From Maylandia zebra (Eukaryota; Chordata; Actinopteri; Cichliformes; Cichlidae): a DNA stretch of 64,000 nucleotides. Location: positions 38,434,854 through 38,498,853 of the forward strand of contig NC_135186.1 of assembly GCF_041146795.1 (NCBI RefSeq), read 5' to 3'. The position numbers and the translations under genes are program-made. Below are positions 10,731 to 21,989 of the stretch, one piece after another; position 1 is the stretch's first letter, and each line of letters begins with the position of its first letter. The notes under the pieces are model-generated. The model was given only the letters and a program-made list of their open reading frames with translations. It made no database searches and had not been told where the DNA came from.

Positions 10731-11967
10731 ATATGGATACACCGTAACAACATGGGAATGGTTGGTGATATTAAAGTCCTGTTTGTGGCACATTAGTATA
10801 TGTGAGGGGGCAAACTCCTCCAGATGGGTGGTGACCATGGTGGCTATTTAGAAGTTGGCCATCTTGGATACAACTTTTGTTTTTTCAGTAAGAAGAGGGC
10901 CTTGTGACACATCAAGCTTATTGGTAATGTCACAAGAAAAACAATGGTGTGCTTGGTTTCAACGTAACTTTATTCTGTCATGAGTTATTTACAAGTTTCT
11001 GACCACTTATAAAATGTGTTCAATGTGCTGCCCATTGTGTTGGATTGTCAATGCAACCCTCTTCTCCCACTCTTCACACACTGATAGCAACACCGCAGGA
11101 GAAATGCCAGCACAGGCATCCAATATCCGTAATTTCAGGTGCTGCACATCTCGTATCTTCACACCATAGACAATTGCCTTCAGATGACCCCAAAGATAAA
11201 AGTCTAAGGGGGTCAGATCGGGAGACCTTGTGGGCCATTTAACTGGCCCACAATCACCAATCCACTTTCCAGGAAACTGTTCATCTAGGAATGCTCGGAC
11301 CTGGCACCCATAATGTGGTGGTGCACCATCTTGCTGGAAAAACTCAGGGAACGTGCCAGCTTCAGTGCATAAAGAGGGAAACACAACATCATGTAGAAAT
11401 TTCAAATATCCAGCAGCCTTGAGGTTTCCATTGATGAAGAATAGACCCACTATCGTTGTGCCCCATATACCACACCAAACCATCACTTTTGTTGTTCCAA
11501 CAGTCTTGGACGGATCCATCCAATGTGGGTTAGTGTCAGTCCAATAGTGGTGGTTTTGTTTGTTCACCATTCACATAAGTTTGCCTCATCACTGAACAAA
11601 ATCTTCTGCATGAACTGAGGGTCCTGTTCCAATTTTTGTTTTGCCCATTCTGCAAATGCTGTGCACCGATCTGGGTCATCCTCGTTGAGATGCTGCAGTA
11701 GCTGGAGTTTGTAAGGGTGCCATTTGTGAGTAGCTAATATCCGCCGAAGGGAAGTTCGACTAATGCCACTCTCCAGTGACATGCGGCGAGTGCTACGCTG
11801 TGGGCTCTTGCTGAATGAAGCTAGGACAGCCACTGATGTTTCTTCATTAGTCACAGTTTTCTTGCATCCACATTTTGGCAAATCCAACACTGAACCAGTT
11901 TCACAAAACTTAGCAAGCAGACCATTCCCATTTTATTACGGTGTATCCATATAAATGGCCCACCCTG
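10731..11967 (-). mobile_element. Mariner-type transposon (DD41D), left end truncated
   Basis: The terminal inverted repeat is visible at 10732-10762 and 11921-11951 ('tatggatacaccgtaa' against 'ttacggtgtatccata', about 31 bp with 2 mismatches). The right end continues through ATGGCCCACCCTG to 11967 and is followed by TA. The corresponding outer 15 or so bases of the left end are missing where LINE sequence abuts. The element sits inside the Gypsy element: pol-like coding sequence resumes just after 11967. Confidence 0.85.
11007..11890 (-). pseudogene. Mariner-superfamily transposase, DD41D spacing, frameshifted
   Basis: It is read on the minus strand. A helix-turn-helix half (11890-11564) contains 'SGISRTSLRRIL' and the first catalytic Asp in 'ILFSDEANL'. 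A second part (11570-11007) contains 'VNKQNHHYW', the second Asp in 'FFQQDGAPPHY' and the third in 'RSPDLTPLDFYLWGHLK'. Counting residues, 41 lie between the second and third Asp, hence DD41D. The halves are in different frames, with net indels at about 11565-11580. This is a DDE/D cut-and-paste transposase acting on its own inverted repeats, now inactive. Confidence 0.85.
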
Positions 11968-12206
11968 TAGATCAGGACCACAACTTACAGAAGCAAGAAA
12001 TTATTCTGCAGGCACAGCCAGAAAGTGCAATCCCCAGTTTGATCACCACAAGAGCTCAGAGTGCAAATGACCTGTTGAAAGAGCTACCTTTCTATGATGA
12101 AGAATTGGAAGTAAGCCCAGCAAACCCAGCTAAATCTCGAGCGCAAAGATGAAGAGACAAATTTAGGGGTTCATCCAGGTTAGAGGTTGTAGACCAGAGT
12201 CCCAAC
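11968..12206 (+). pseudogene. Gmr1-like pol linker upstream of integrase
   Basis: In-frame residues include 'SLITTRAQSANDLLKEL' and then an Arg-rich segment. This resembles the linker that follows the protease in Gypsy pol. It continues across the hAT MITE into 'LELFIPPDISSLQRADPTL' at 12904 onward. The protease itself appears lost where the LINE and mariner sit. Assignment rests on order and the TRAQ-like motif, so it is tentative. Confidence 0.5.
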
Positions 12207-12903
12207 TAGGGCTGGGCAAAACAATTATTTTCCTAATCGATGAATCCAACGATTCATTTTTCAATCCGATTCTATTTTGATTTGATTTGATTATCGATTA
12301 TTTTCCCATTATTTGACTTGTATAGCAATTTCATATTTACTAATTTATGTATCTCAATGAAAAACACAAATTTCTTCATTTGAACACCTTTTAATAAAAA
12401 AATTGCAAAATAAAGTTGTAGTAGTAGTACAATCTTATATTAGAGATAGCATTTAATAAGAAATGAAATGTGCAAACATATATAAAATTAAGGAAAAGTT
12501 AACAATGCATTTAAAATAAATAGCAGCAATGGTGTCTTTAAACAAACAAAATGTAATTTTGTTTTCTGCAAAGAAATGCTCTTCATTCACAAAATAAAAT
12601 CCATTTTGTTGCCGTTTCTCACGTTTCTGTGTGTGTGAGTTCAATCATCAATCATGCGCTGGTGCATAGCCGTCGTGCTTTTATGATAGGACATTTCCAC
12701 CTTACAAAGCCCGGAAACGACTGAATCACTTCCTTCCATACTGTAGAACTGTGTGTTCGGGTGGAGTGATTTAAGTTGACTGCGGCTGCCTCACTCATGT
12801 TGCCGCTACTCACTGCCGCCATGTCTGTTTTGAAAGTGACGCATCGACGCACATTTTTTTTACGTCGACGTATTTTACGCGTCGTCCCAGCCGTAGTCCC
12901 AAC
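12199..12903. mobile_element. hAT MITE with 8-bp duplication GTCCCAAC
   Basis: The 8-bp duplication lies at 12199-12206 and 12896-12903. The element body is 12207-12895 (689 bp). Its termini are imperfect inverted repeats, TAGGGCTGGGC and the complement of CCCAGCCGTA. It has no coding capacity and is AT-rich with poly-A tracts. Removing it restores the Gypsy reading frame, which shows it landed inside that element. Confidence 0.85.
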
Positions 12904-13250
12904 CTCACTCTGGAACTTTTTATCCCACCAGATATCTCTTCACTTCAGCGGGCAGATCCAACATTAAAATCCTGGTTTGATAAGGTGTCTGAGGTTGATG
13001 GACAGGTGCAGGGGAAAGTAGATGTGTTGGCAGCTGCAACCTATGTGCTGAGAAATGGTGTCCTTTATGAGTGTAAAGGCAAGACTGAAGCCATAGCATT
13101 ACCACAGGCACTAAGACACAAAGTCATGGAACTTGGTCATTCTGTACCTTGGGCAGGCCATCTTGGTTTTCAGAAATCTCTGCATAGGGTTGCAAGCCGT
13201 TTTGTGTAGCCTGGCATGTACACTCAACTACAGCAGTTTTGTACCTGCAG
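12904..13250 (+). pseudogene. Gypsy integrase HHCC zinc-finger fragment
   Basis: The translated sequence has 'ADPTLKSWFDKVSEVDG', 'YVLRNGVLYECKG' and 'LPQALRHKVMELGHSVPWAGHLG'. The paired His residues of an integrase zinc finger follow, then 'FQKSLHRVASRFV', a TAG where related elements have Trp, and 'PGMYTQLQQFCTC'. This is the H2C2 domain of a Gypsy integrase. The catalytic core is absent; recognisable sequence ends by about 13250. Because integrase follows gag and a short linker without RT or RNase H between, the order matches Gmr1-like elements. Confidence 0.75.
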
Positions 13251-13369
13251 GATTACTAACTCTGAGCTGTTTCTGGACCCAACGGCTCATTTTGGTTTTC
13301 TGCTTTTTCGCCTTGCGTCACATTTTGTCCTTTGTTCCCATCTCCTCCCTTGAGGTCCTTTGACCTGCC

Positions 13370-14150
13370 CTCAGGCTCTCGGTGCCCCTCTTAAAGTCTT
13401 TACCACTGAGTGAAATTAATCGCGGTGCAAAATAAGGCTGATATCTGAGGGGTGTCGTGTATCACATATCACAGCAGCATTACTGGAGATAATTCAGCAG
13501 CAGTGAGTCACTCAGTGTCTGCTCTGTAGTTCAGCACTATGTGTCCAGTTTGCAGCTAAACTCCGAAGAAGTGTACATGTGGTGTACATGTGGTGTGCTG
13601 TGACAGTCTTAAGACAGGATGATTTATTAGGTGAGAACATCAGAGGACCAAGTGCTCCTGTGGACTGATTTCTAATGGCAGTAAGGATGCGTAAACAGGA
13701 AACATGGAAAAACTCTTTCTGTCTTTGAATACAAAGAAGAGGAGGAGGCGCAGGAGGAGGTGCTGTGCTCCTGCCATGGACGCAGGGATCACTGACACTG
13801 TGTCTATATAGTTTAGAAGACTGTGATGGCTGAAATACTCTGGTAATGTTCGTGTTTACATTGTGCTGCAAAGCGTGATGACAGCACAGAGGCTGTTTGG
13901 TTATGGCTCTGTATGCTGTATGAATGATTTTCTGTTGTTTTTGAGTGACCTGACAGCGAGGATGGATGTCTCCGTCGCTTTAAAAGACCGAGCTGCAGTT
14001 TAGTATGCAGTAAAGTTTTTAACCGTCTCTAAGCTCTCTAAGCTGCTCTCTGAGAGGAAGCTAGTACCATGCTCTCCTGAGTTTTAAATGCACTTTAGAA
14101 CAGCACACAGCAACACTACATATGAGCGGGCGTAGGGAGGTTTGAGGTCT
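13370..14150. other. No gene recognised
   Basis: Mixed sequence with stop codons in all frames and no repeat boundary that I recognise. Confidence 0.35.
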
Positions 14151-14154
14151 TCAC

Positions 14155-15050
14155 TCACCCCGGTTCTGTTAGCCGTCAGGGCTGGGGGGCTGGGAGGAGG
14201 TGCTGGCCGTCAGACTGGGGTCTGGGATGTGGGGCCTCCCTGCCACTGTAGATAAGGAGGTGGTCCGCTTGCCTCCACCCCAGAGAGAAGGGTTACATCT
14301 CCTGGGTCTAGGTGCGGCTTGCCCCTCTGAGGGCGGGGGTACCTGGACCTGGGATATAGAGTATGTTTGGGGAGTGCGACTGTCTGTGCAGTGTCTATTT
14401 GTGTCTGTCTACACGTTGGGTGAGTGCCGAGCATTTGGTGGTGCATATGGGGTGGGAATGCACGTCTGTGTCCGCGTGTGCCTGTTCGTCTGTGCCTATA
14501 TGTCAGGTTGGGTCTTAGACTCAACCTCTCTGGGTACATCTCAGGCCCTCTAAAGTACGGAGGCCTATCTCCCCTCACCACACCTGCCGGTGGTTGATGC
14601 CCTCAGACGTTGGTGTGTTGGTGGTCCTTGTCGTCTGGGGCTGGGCGCTCATGTATGTACCGGCTCACTCCTGGTGGCCGATTGGCGGGGCCGGGCGCCT
14701 GTGGCCCGGCTGGGCTCCTTCCGGGCGGTGGGATGCCCTCGGGCCTCTGGCCTCTGGGCCTGAAGCTTGGTCCTCTCTGGCACAGCTGGCTGCCGGCAGA
14801 GCCCGCGGGCACGCCACTGCAACCCCCTCTGGCCTCTGCTCCATAGCTGCGGGGTGACCTCTCCTTTGGGGCTCTACTCAGCTCTTCCCAGGAGTGTGGC
14901 ACGGTTCCCCTGCCTTTGGTGGTGCTCCTCGGGTCCTTGTACTCTGGGGCCTCTGGATACCTGGGGCCTGGATCTCCTCCATACCTGCTTCATACCCTGG
15001 TGGACGGGGCTGTGGCCCCCCCACACCCTCTAGCAGATCGTTACATGGAG
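14155..15050. repeat. GC-rich, G/T-skewed dispersed repeat block
   Basis: A 900-bp block rich in 'ggcctctgggcct', 'ggggctgggcgc' and similar low-complexity GC words contrasts with the AT-rich flanks. I recognise this style as a common dispersed fish repeat, probably untranslated sequence of a retroelement. Open frames on both strands reflect composition and have no domain. Confidence 0.45.
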
Positions 15051-15219
15051 AAACCTTTTAAATACAAGCATGCTGATCCACACAGGTGTGCCCACAGGTG
15101 TACACAGACACAAACTACAGCTTTCTTGGCTGCTACCTCAAAGCACATTGTGCGCTGTCTATCTTGCGTGCTGCACAATATCGTTTATTATTTAGTATCT
15201 ACTGATATCTACTGCTAGC

Positions 15220-15485
15220 TAGTTTATTGTGATGGTGCTGTTTTTTTTTATTATGTTGCTCTTTGTTGTTTGCTTTCTCTTCTGTTTTTTTCTCCATACA
15301 GGTGATCCAGGTGTTTTGTTTGTTTTTCTTTCTTTCTTCCCCCCCTTCTCACCGTCTCTTCTCCCCTTTGGTTTTCTTTCTCTCCCTCTCTTTCTTTCAT
15401 TCTTTCTCCCTGTCCTATCCCACAGTCATGTCTGTCCCGTTTGTAGCAACTGAAAATAAAATAAATTCATAATTATAATAAAGGT
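15220..15485 (+). repeat. Pyrimidine-rich retroelement 3' tail
   Basis: A T/C-rich tract ('ctttctttcttcccccc', 'ctctccctctctttctttc') is followed by 'gtctgtcccgtttgtagcaa' and an AATAAA-containing A-rich end at 15455-15480. It looks like the 3' UTR and tail of a LINE that may include the GC-rich block to the left. Confidence 0.45.
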
Positions 15486-15489
15486 CAAT

Positions 15490-17040
15490 CAAATGGACCA
15501 ATATGGCATGGCCATGATGATCCACTTGGTAAAATAAATCCGCTTGGCATCTTTCTTGGCCTTAAGACAACAATTCTGATGGCTAAAGATCCAAACGGGA
15601 CACAAAAAAAAAAAGAAAAAAAAAGTTTTTAACCGTCTAATGAGGTCACATATGACAGCACTGTAGTTTCTCTCAGCACCTCTCATTCCTGAAGTAATCT
15701 CAGTCCAGGTGTTACCTGGAGCAATGGAGCTGGTTCATCTGGATGATACACACAGGAAGTAGATCTGTTTTCATTTTTTATTCTCTTCTAATCTCCAGCA
15801 CTAAGTCTCTGCGGCTAAAAGCACTTTACATAATAACCGGAGACAGAAAAGACATTCGAGAGTTTTGTTTTTCTGAACCCCACTGTAGCCCTGACATTTT
15901 TGCATGGACTGTAAATACAGAGAAAGGCGTCATCATCGCAGGTTTGGAAGCCTCGAGCTGATTTGATGCCTGACTGAGACTCCAACAGGTGCTGCATGCT
16001 TACCTGTCGAGCAGAAGGTAACCTGCTCTAAATCCAGTCTCTAAAAATAAATAAACATTCACATCTTAAAAGTGAAGCCAATACAGACATGTCTGCTTTC
16101 TCTCTAGAGTCCATGAGAAAATGAGCCTGCTGGTCAACTGATCTGGTCTGACTGGTCCCGTTAGAGCCACAGAGGAACAGGAAGCGGGGCAATGTGAGGC
16201 TACCTTCGTTTGTCACGTTAGTCTGTGGATGTTTAGCCTTGATTCTGATTGTGTAGAATAGTTTGAGCAGTTTCCTTGTTTGTTCTCACAGCTGAATGCA
16301 TTTTAATATGTTCATCACCATATCCACACATTAGGGCTTCAGCAGGAGGGGAACGCGTCACAGTTCGCAGTCTGCCTCAGCCTCATTTTGTGTTATCGGA
16401 TTCACATTGTTCCTGTGATACGGGGGTCTTTAAATACACTTTGAATGAGAAAATAGCACAGTGAGTCAGCAGCACATCACCAGGGAGAAGCTCCACTGCT
16501 AAAACCCTCTGGTTCAATCAGTGACAGCGTTGAGAGCGAGTCATTCATCCATGTGCTCGACACCTATGCTCTAAAGGGTCTGTCAGTTACTCCGTAATAT
16601 AGTTCACAGCAGCCATGTCAGGTACACTGTGAAAGATCCACGACAGACCAACCGTGGCTTCATGCTTTTGCTGTTTACACTGTCACGGCTGCAGCTTTTC
16701 AGTTGCCAGCCAAACACACCAACAACAACAACATTATTCAGGACCCCGTGCAGACTTTAGGCTGGCGAGGCATGATTGCGGATGCCGTCCAGGTGCGTTC
16801 ACCTCCCTTGCAGCATTACGCCCCACACAGGAGGGGGAGGGAATCAGCTCTGACCATCAGTACTCCCAGTCCCTGGCCCAGCGACAGGGAGGTGTTGGTT
16901 TCGGTGGCTGCCCGCACATCCAGCGGCGGCGGTGACAAGGTGGGTCCGGGTCCCCCGAGCTGGTCCAGGGGCCACCTGTGTGGCAATTAAACAATACTGC
17001 GCAAGTACAGCTGGTTTAAAGTGTTTCAAGCTGAAATGAT
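15490..17040. other. No gene recognised
   Basis: Mostly ordinary sequence. A GC-rich stretch at 16690-16990 keeps an open frame ('LGWRGMIADAVQVRSPPLQ') without a family I can name. A short A-rich run sits at 15602-15625. Confidence 0.3.
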
Positions 17041-17044
17041 TTTC

Positions 17045-17316
17045 TCTCTATAAAGGACTGCACCTGCCCACCACCTGTTTGACCTGCTGACTGCAGACTC
17101 ACTAACAGCTTCTTCCCCCCCCCACCAATCCGAGCCATGGTCTGAGTAACCTCCATCACTCAGGTCACTCAACCATGGACTCAATCCTCACACCAAGTCA
17201 ACGTGTCCTCTAATGTGTTTCTATGTATTCCTGCTGTCTACTTTTTATATTCTTTTCTGCACAGTTGGTGTGGCTCACCCACAATATCGTTGTACATGTA
17301 GAGTGACAGTAAAGGG
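17045..17316 (+). mobile_element. LINE 3' end fragment
   Basis: It ends with 'caatatcgttgtacatgtag' and then 'gtgacagtaaagggctatt', matching the style of the LINE tail at 42695-42745 ('tttcgttgtactctgtacaa' with 'aataaaggctatt'). The upstream 'aacagcttcttccc' would encode the NSFFP-like motif at the end of Rex1-like ORF2. 5' truncated. Confidence 0.6.
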
Positions 17317-17320
17317 CTAT

Positions 17321-17640
17321 TGTCAAGGTCTGCTGTGTGGCAGGCAGGATAGGACCCAAATGCATGAACTAAAAGAGGCAGCTTTATGTTGGTGGTAAAC
17401 AACTTTGAATACAAAACAAACCAGGAACTGTGAACTAGGAAACAGCTAAGAACACGGAGGGAAAAACACAGCATGGTGAGGGTACGACACAACAAAGGGC
17501 AAAGGAAAACACAGGACTTAAATACACAAGGGTGTAAGGAGGGAATCGGAAACAGGAGGGAAACACAGCTGGGATTAATCTGACATAATGAGACAAAACT
17601 AGATACACTGAGACAGAGAGGCTGGGCGCTGTTAGAGTTG
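17321..17640 (-). mobile_element. Partial LTR, minus orientation
   Basis: It starts TGTCAAGGTCTGCTG and then 'ggcaggataggacccaaatg', which resembles 'ggaggaaaaggacccaaaatg' in the minus-oriented LTR at 26450. The closing end with TGACA is not found, so the copy is truncated near 17640. Confidence 0.5.
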
Positions 17641-19425
17641 GAATTATTGTTTTTATTATTTTTCTATATACACTATGCAGTGTGCTGTTAACGTGCTGGC
17701 GCTCCGTGTCTGAGGGTCAAAGGTTTCGTCCGGCGCTATGTCTGGATTTGGGGGTGGCTCAGTGTTTCACACTTGGTCATGGTCTCATGGTTTAACTGAT
17801 GAACATCGTGCTGTCAGGTCAGTTTGTTGATCATTCATGTGCAAATTGTCATGACATTGATCAACAACCACTGTTCAAAGTGGGACCTTTTGGGGATGAA
17901 TGACATTGGTCTCAGCACAGAGCCCTGTGGAACTCCATAAATGACTTTGGTGAGTAAAGAAGACTTTTCATTTGTATGTGGACTCTATCAGACAGAATCC
18001 ACACCAGCACAGCACGTTCTGTCTAACAAGAATTTATTTTCATCTGCATATTGAAGTGTTTTGAATGTATCCAGTGAGACGGAGATAAGTCCCCACTGTC
18101 TTAGGCTCTGAGTCACGTACAGCTCATTTACGAGTCACTCTTTAGATGCTGGGAGGTGAATGTTTCATCATTTCCTGGGCTAGTAATGCCAGTAGGTAGT
18201 CTTGTGTTAAGGCAGCATGACACCACGGGAGACGGACAAATATGGAACAAAGAAAGAAGAGAAATAAAACGTAAACATGGGGAAAGCTGCAACATTATTA
18301 TTATTATTATTAGTAGTAGTAGTAGTGTGACATCTTTGGCTCATTTCTGTTGCATGTGTGTGACTATTTTTGGTTATTTATTAATACCCACAGTTTTTTA
18401 CTTTTATTGGCAGAAAAAAGATAAATTATTTTGTTTTTTAATTTTCTGTGATGTTGTGACGCAAAGATTTATATTAAACCATATGTGGGTTTCATTAGAT
18501 TTACAATGAAAACTACTTTAGCAACCAGTTACAAACAATGTAAAGTCATTTTGTGTAGTATGACATGGATCATTTTTAAAGGACAGACACGGTGGGGAGT
18601 GGAGGGCATGCCCCAGGATGTGTCTCTGCTGCCTTGCAGCTCACACTGGGGTGGTTTACACATGAACTTGAAGCAGCCGTGACACTTCCACGTTTGAGGC
18701 CGTGGTTTGGGAACCAGAGCGTTGCTGGATCGAGTGTTAGACTGACAGACAAAATGGGCTAACATCCGATCACTGGTTGTAAATGTCTGTAAAACTGCTC
18801 TCTGTTGACAGTTTATTAGGTACAGCTGTCCAGGACTAATTGTAACAAACAGCAGACCTGTCTCCTAAGCCCAGCATGTGTGTTCTATTGTGTTGTTCAA
18901 CCTGCTTGTATTACTGGTGGTATTTTAATACTAATACTGCAATACCGTGGAACTGCTCCACGTAAACTTTCAGGGGACTCGGGCAGGATAGGAAATCTTT
19001 GTTCCTCCTCTCGGTTACCCTGAGCAACAGGATGTCCTGTTTTGGTCAGATGAAGCCGAATCAGTGCATGGTGGTGAAATGCAGCTGACCCTCGGAGCAT
19101 CCCGTTGCTGCCTCATTACGCTGTCATAAGAGCTGTTTGTCTGAGTCGGCCGCAGGGCAGCTCGGAGGAAGGCTGCCTCATTACTTCAGCTGTCACTGCT
19201 CAGCATGCAACAGCCTCCGTGATTGGAGCAACAGGTACATGAATTCTGACTGATTGCTGTAGTGAGCATGATTATTGCAGCTCTCTGCATGCTGCCACGG
19301 TCACATACAATAACAGTAAAAGTGAAATGCTGTAACATTACGGATTTTATCTATAAATATTTTTCTTTTAAATTTTATCCTCCGAACTTTAATGACCCGT
19401 TAAAGTTTTGTATTGATTGGTGTCA
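17641..19425. other. No gene recognised; small trinucleotide repeat
   Basis: Ordinary sequence. A (TTA)n to (GTA)n trinucleotide stretch lies at about 18295-18327. No conserved coding segment is seen. Confidence 0.35.
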
Positions 19426-19428
19426 GCC

Positions 19429-20075
19429 CGGTGTGTCATGGTCCTGGGTCATGTGACCCAGTGTGTCTGAGTTTCATGTTATTTTGTTATTTCATCTGTA
19501 TTCCAGTTTCTTTTCAGTTATCTAGATATTCGGTCAGGCCTAGTTTGCAGTTTAGTTCATGGTTTATCAGGTTCCCCTTGTGCCATGTCTACGTCTCAAT
19601 GTTTCCTGTTTTATTTTGAAAGAGTCCAGTGTTCTGTGTTCATTGTATTTAGTTTCACTTCCCCTGTCCTGTCATTAGGTTCGTGTGTGTCAGCCGTGCT
19701 CCCATGTGTGGCCACATCCCTTGATCATCCCTTATGTGTATTTAGTCTCTGTGTTTCATTCAGTCTGTCGCGTCGTCTGTGTAACCTTCCCAGTTATGTC
19801 TCGTCATAGTCATCACGGTTCTCATAGTCACAGTCATAGTATTAGTTTACATCACAGTTTCATAGTCTCGTATAGCGTTCAGTGTCATAGGATTTCATAG
19901 TCTGTTTTCCAGTTTAGTTGTCTTGTCTGCACTCGTTTTAGCTTTTGTTTTGCCTTCTGTCATCAGCCATAATAAAGGCTCGCCTTTTGTTAAGTCATAT
20001 CGCGTCTCCTTGCCTATGTCTGCTCTTGGGCCCTGCTCTAACTAACACAGCGGCGCACCTCGCCGTGACACGGTG
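19429..20075 (+). mobile_element. Solo LTR with 5-bp duplication CGGTG
   Basis: The LTR spans 19434-20070 (637 bp), starts TGTCATGGTCCTGGGTCATG and ends CGCCGTGACA. It is flanked by CGGTG at 19429-19433 and 20071-20075. AATAAAGG at about 19970 is the likely polyadenylation signal, so it reads on the plus strand. No internal region is present, consistent with LTR-LTR recombination. Confidence 0.9.
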
Positions 20076-20520
20076 TCGTTCAGCAGCAGCATACGACATG
20101 TCTGTCACTCTACGCTCGTCACATGGTCGCTTGTAAACGACCCCTTGGCTTCACATTTAAACACATTTGGTAAGCATCCCTACGTCCTGCTGGGAACAAG
20201 CTGTTGTCTATGCAGGCTCCTTCATTTTGCAGACTTCTGTCTAAACACGACCAACCACGGCTTCTCCTCAAGACAGAGCAATTTATGCACAGGAGACGTG
20301 AGAGGAGCCATGTTTATCTGAACAGTGAATTACACGTGGTTCTTCCAATCCAGCTGAAACTCAAATGAAGAAAGGTTGAGTAGACATTGCACACCTTCAC
20401 AAGTGCCATCTAGGACACTACTGCATATATAGATGGATCTATAGGCAGATGAATAACTAGAATGTAACATCCAAAAGTAAAACCAAATGTAAAAAATGTC
20501 CATTTATAAATAACTCAAAT
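20076..20520. other. No gene recognised
   Basis: Ordinary sequence between a solo LTR and a SINE; no motif seen. Confidence 0.35.
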
Positions 20521-20524
20521 TCTA

Positions 20525-20800
20525 CGCTTGAAAGGCAGTGGGGAGCGTGGCAGAGCAGATTATTTACTACTCGGTAGGTTGGTGGTTCTATCCCCGACTG
20601 CTCCGGTCTGCAAGCCAAATATCCATGGGCAAGACACTGACCCCAAGTTGCTCTCCAAGGTATCTGTCAGAGTATGAATGTTAGATAGAAAGCACTGCAA
20701 AAAAAGTGCTGGTGTGAATGGTGAAACAGGCAAGTTGTATAAGTACTTTGAGTTCTCACATTGAGTAAAGTACTATATAAGCTCCAGTCCATGTATGTTG
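20525..20800 (+). mobile_element. tRNA-derived SINE resembling cichlid SINEs
   Basis: A degenerate pol III box A region ('gtggcagagcagatt') and box B ('ggtggttctatccccg') are followed by a tRNA-unrelated body ending 'gagtaaagtactatataagc' and 'tccagtccatg'. The 3' end resembles the L2-type tail that LINE machinery recognises. The copy is diverged, with an A-rich interruption at 20698-20706. Naming it ROn/AFC-like is by recognition. Confidence 0.7.
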
Positions 20801-21639
20801 CTACCCCTCATTGCTGTCTAAGGAATAATTTCAGTATACGTGCACATTCATTCCTGACCATTCCCATGCAAACAAATCAAATTACACACACCTGTAGCCA
20901 TAGATTCACTCACACCTGCACACTCTTTATAAAGGAGAGGAGTGATGAGCTAAGACTGACTACATGGTTAATGAGACTTGCCTTCCCTGGATCGCTGCCT
21001 CCTTTCTGCTCTGACCAGCAGAAACATCACACAGAGGCGAGTCTGAAACATCAGTGTCACAGCTGATCAGCTGTGTCTTGGAGACACGGATGCCGACAGG
21101 TACAGACTGCCAACAGGTGAGACATCGGAGCTTTATCTGATAAGATGATGTGGAGCAGCAAGGAGCTCCACCGAGGGCTGAGCTATCTCCAATCCTGCTC
21201 ACTGTTTACAGCTTGAATATCAGAACAGCTTACTGAATGATGAGCTGCTGTTTCTTCTCTAACAGGTGTAAGTTCAATCTTCAGGCGAAGTGACGTGTTT
21301 TTGGTCAAGGTACGAGATCCCATCCTCAGGCTGAATGCTGGGTGTTAAATGGACGACAGCTGCTGCGTCTGATGTGTTTCCACTCCATTAGTCTGGCTGA
21401 GGAAGTGTTTCAGCCACAGGGCGCCTGAGAGCGATCTCGTCTGTTGGTGTCAGTCTCTCAGCTCAACAGGCGACAAGCGCTGCAGCAATAACACGACTGA
21501 ATCCTGCTGATCCCTGCTAGAGGCCGTGGACCATCAATACCAACAATCACATGAGATTTTGTGTCAGATGACCAGTTTAACCAGTTTAAGTGGTGTTTAT
21601 ACACCTCTCTGCATTTAATCAGTACTTATTAGTAATCTC

Positions 21640-21905
21640 TGGCTCTTATCCACGGTGTGTCCTTGTCCTGTCGTCCTCCCCTCACCCCTACCGGTCACTG
21701 TAGCTGGCTGCTTCTCCCTGAGCCTGGTTCTCCAGGAGGTTTCTTCCTGTTAAAAGGTCGTCTTCCCTTCCCACTCTTGCCAAAGCACTTGTGCACAGCA
21801 GGTCATACGATTCTTGGAGTTTTCTCAGTATTATTGTAGGAGCTTTACTTTACATTATAAAGCACCTTTAGGCAACTGTTGTTGTGATTTGGTGCCATAA
21901 AAGTA
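21640..21905 (+). mobile_element. L2-type LINE 3' UTR fragment
   Basis: Key words 'tctccaggaggtttcttcct', 'gttaaaaggtcgtcttccc' and 'ataaagcacctttaggcaac' match, in opposite orientation, the LINE 3' UTR at 38930-39130 ('ggaagaaacctccagcagaa'). The fragment ends 'tttggtgccataaaagtaaa'. Confidence 0.75.
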
Positions 21906-21915
21906 AAACTGAAGC

Positions 21916-21985
21916 ACTTAGGCTGGTGCTGGTGTGAATGGTGAAACAGGCAAGTATAAGTACTGAGTACTCAGAAAAGTAGAAG
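21916..21985 (+). mobile_element. Truncated SINE fragment
   Basis: 'gtgctggtgtgaatggtgaa' and 'acaggcaag' repeat the 3' body of the SINE at 20709-20740. Only about 65 bp remain, directly after the L2 tail. Confidence 0.6.
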
Positions 21986-21989
21986 AACT

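Noticed and set aside
14200-15050. Coding exons in the GC-rich block
   Set aside because: Frames are open on both strands because of composition; no domain or splice structure is convincing.
20525-20620. A functional tRNA gene
   Set aside because: Boxes A and B are degenerate and no cloverleaf can be formed; it is the head of a SINE.
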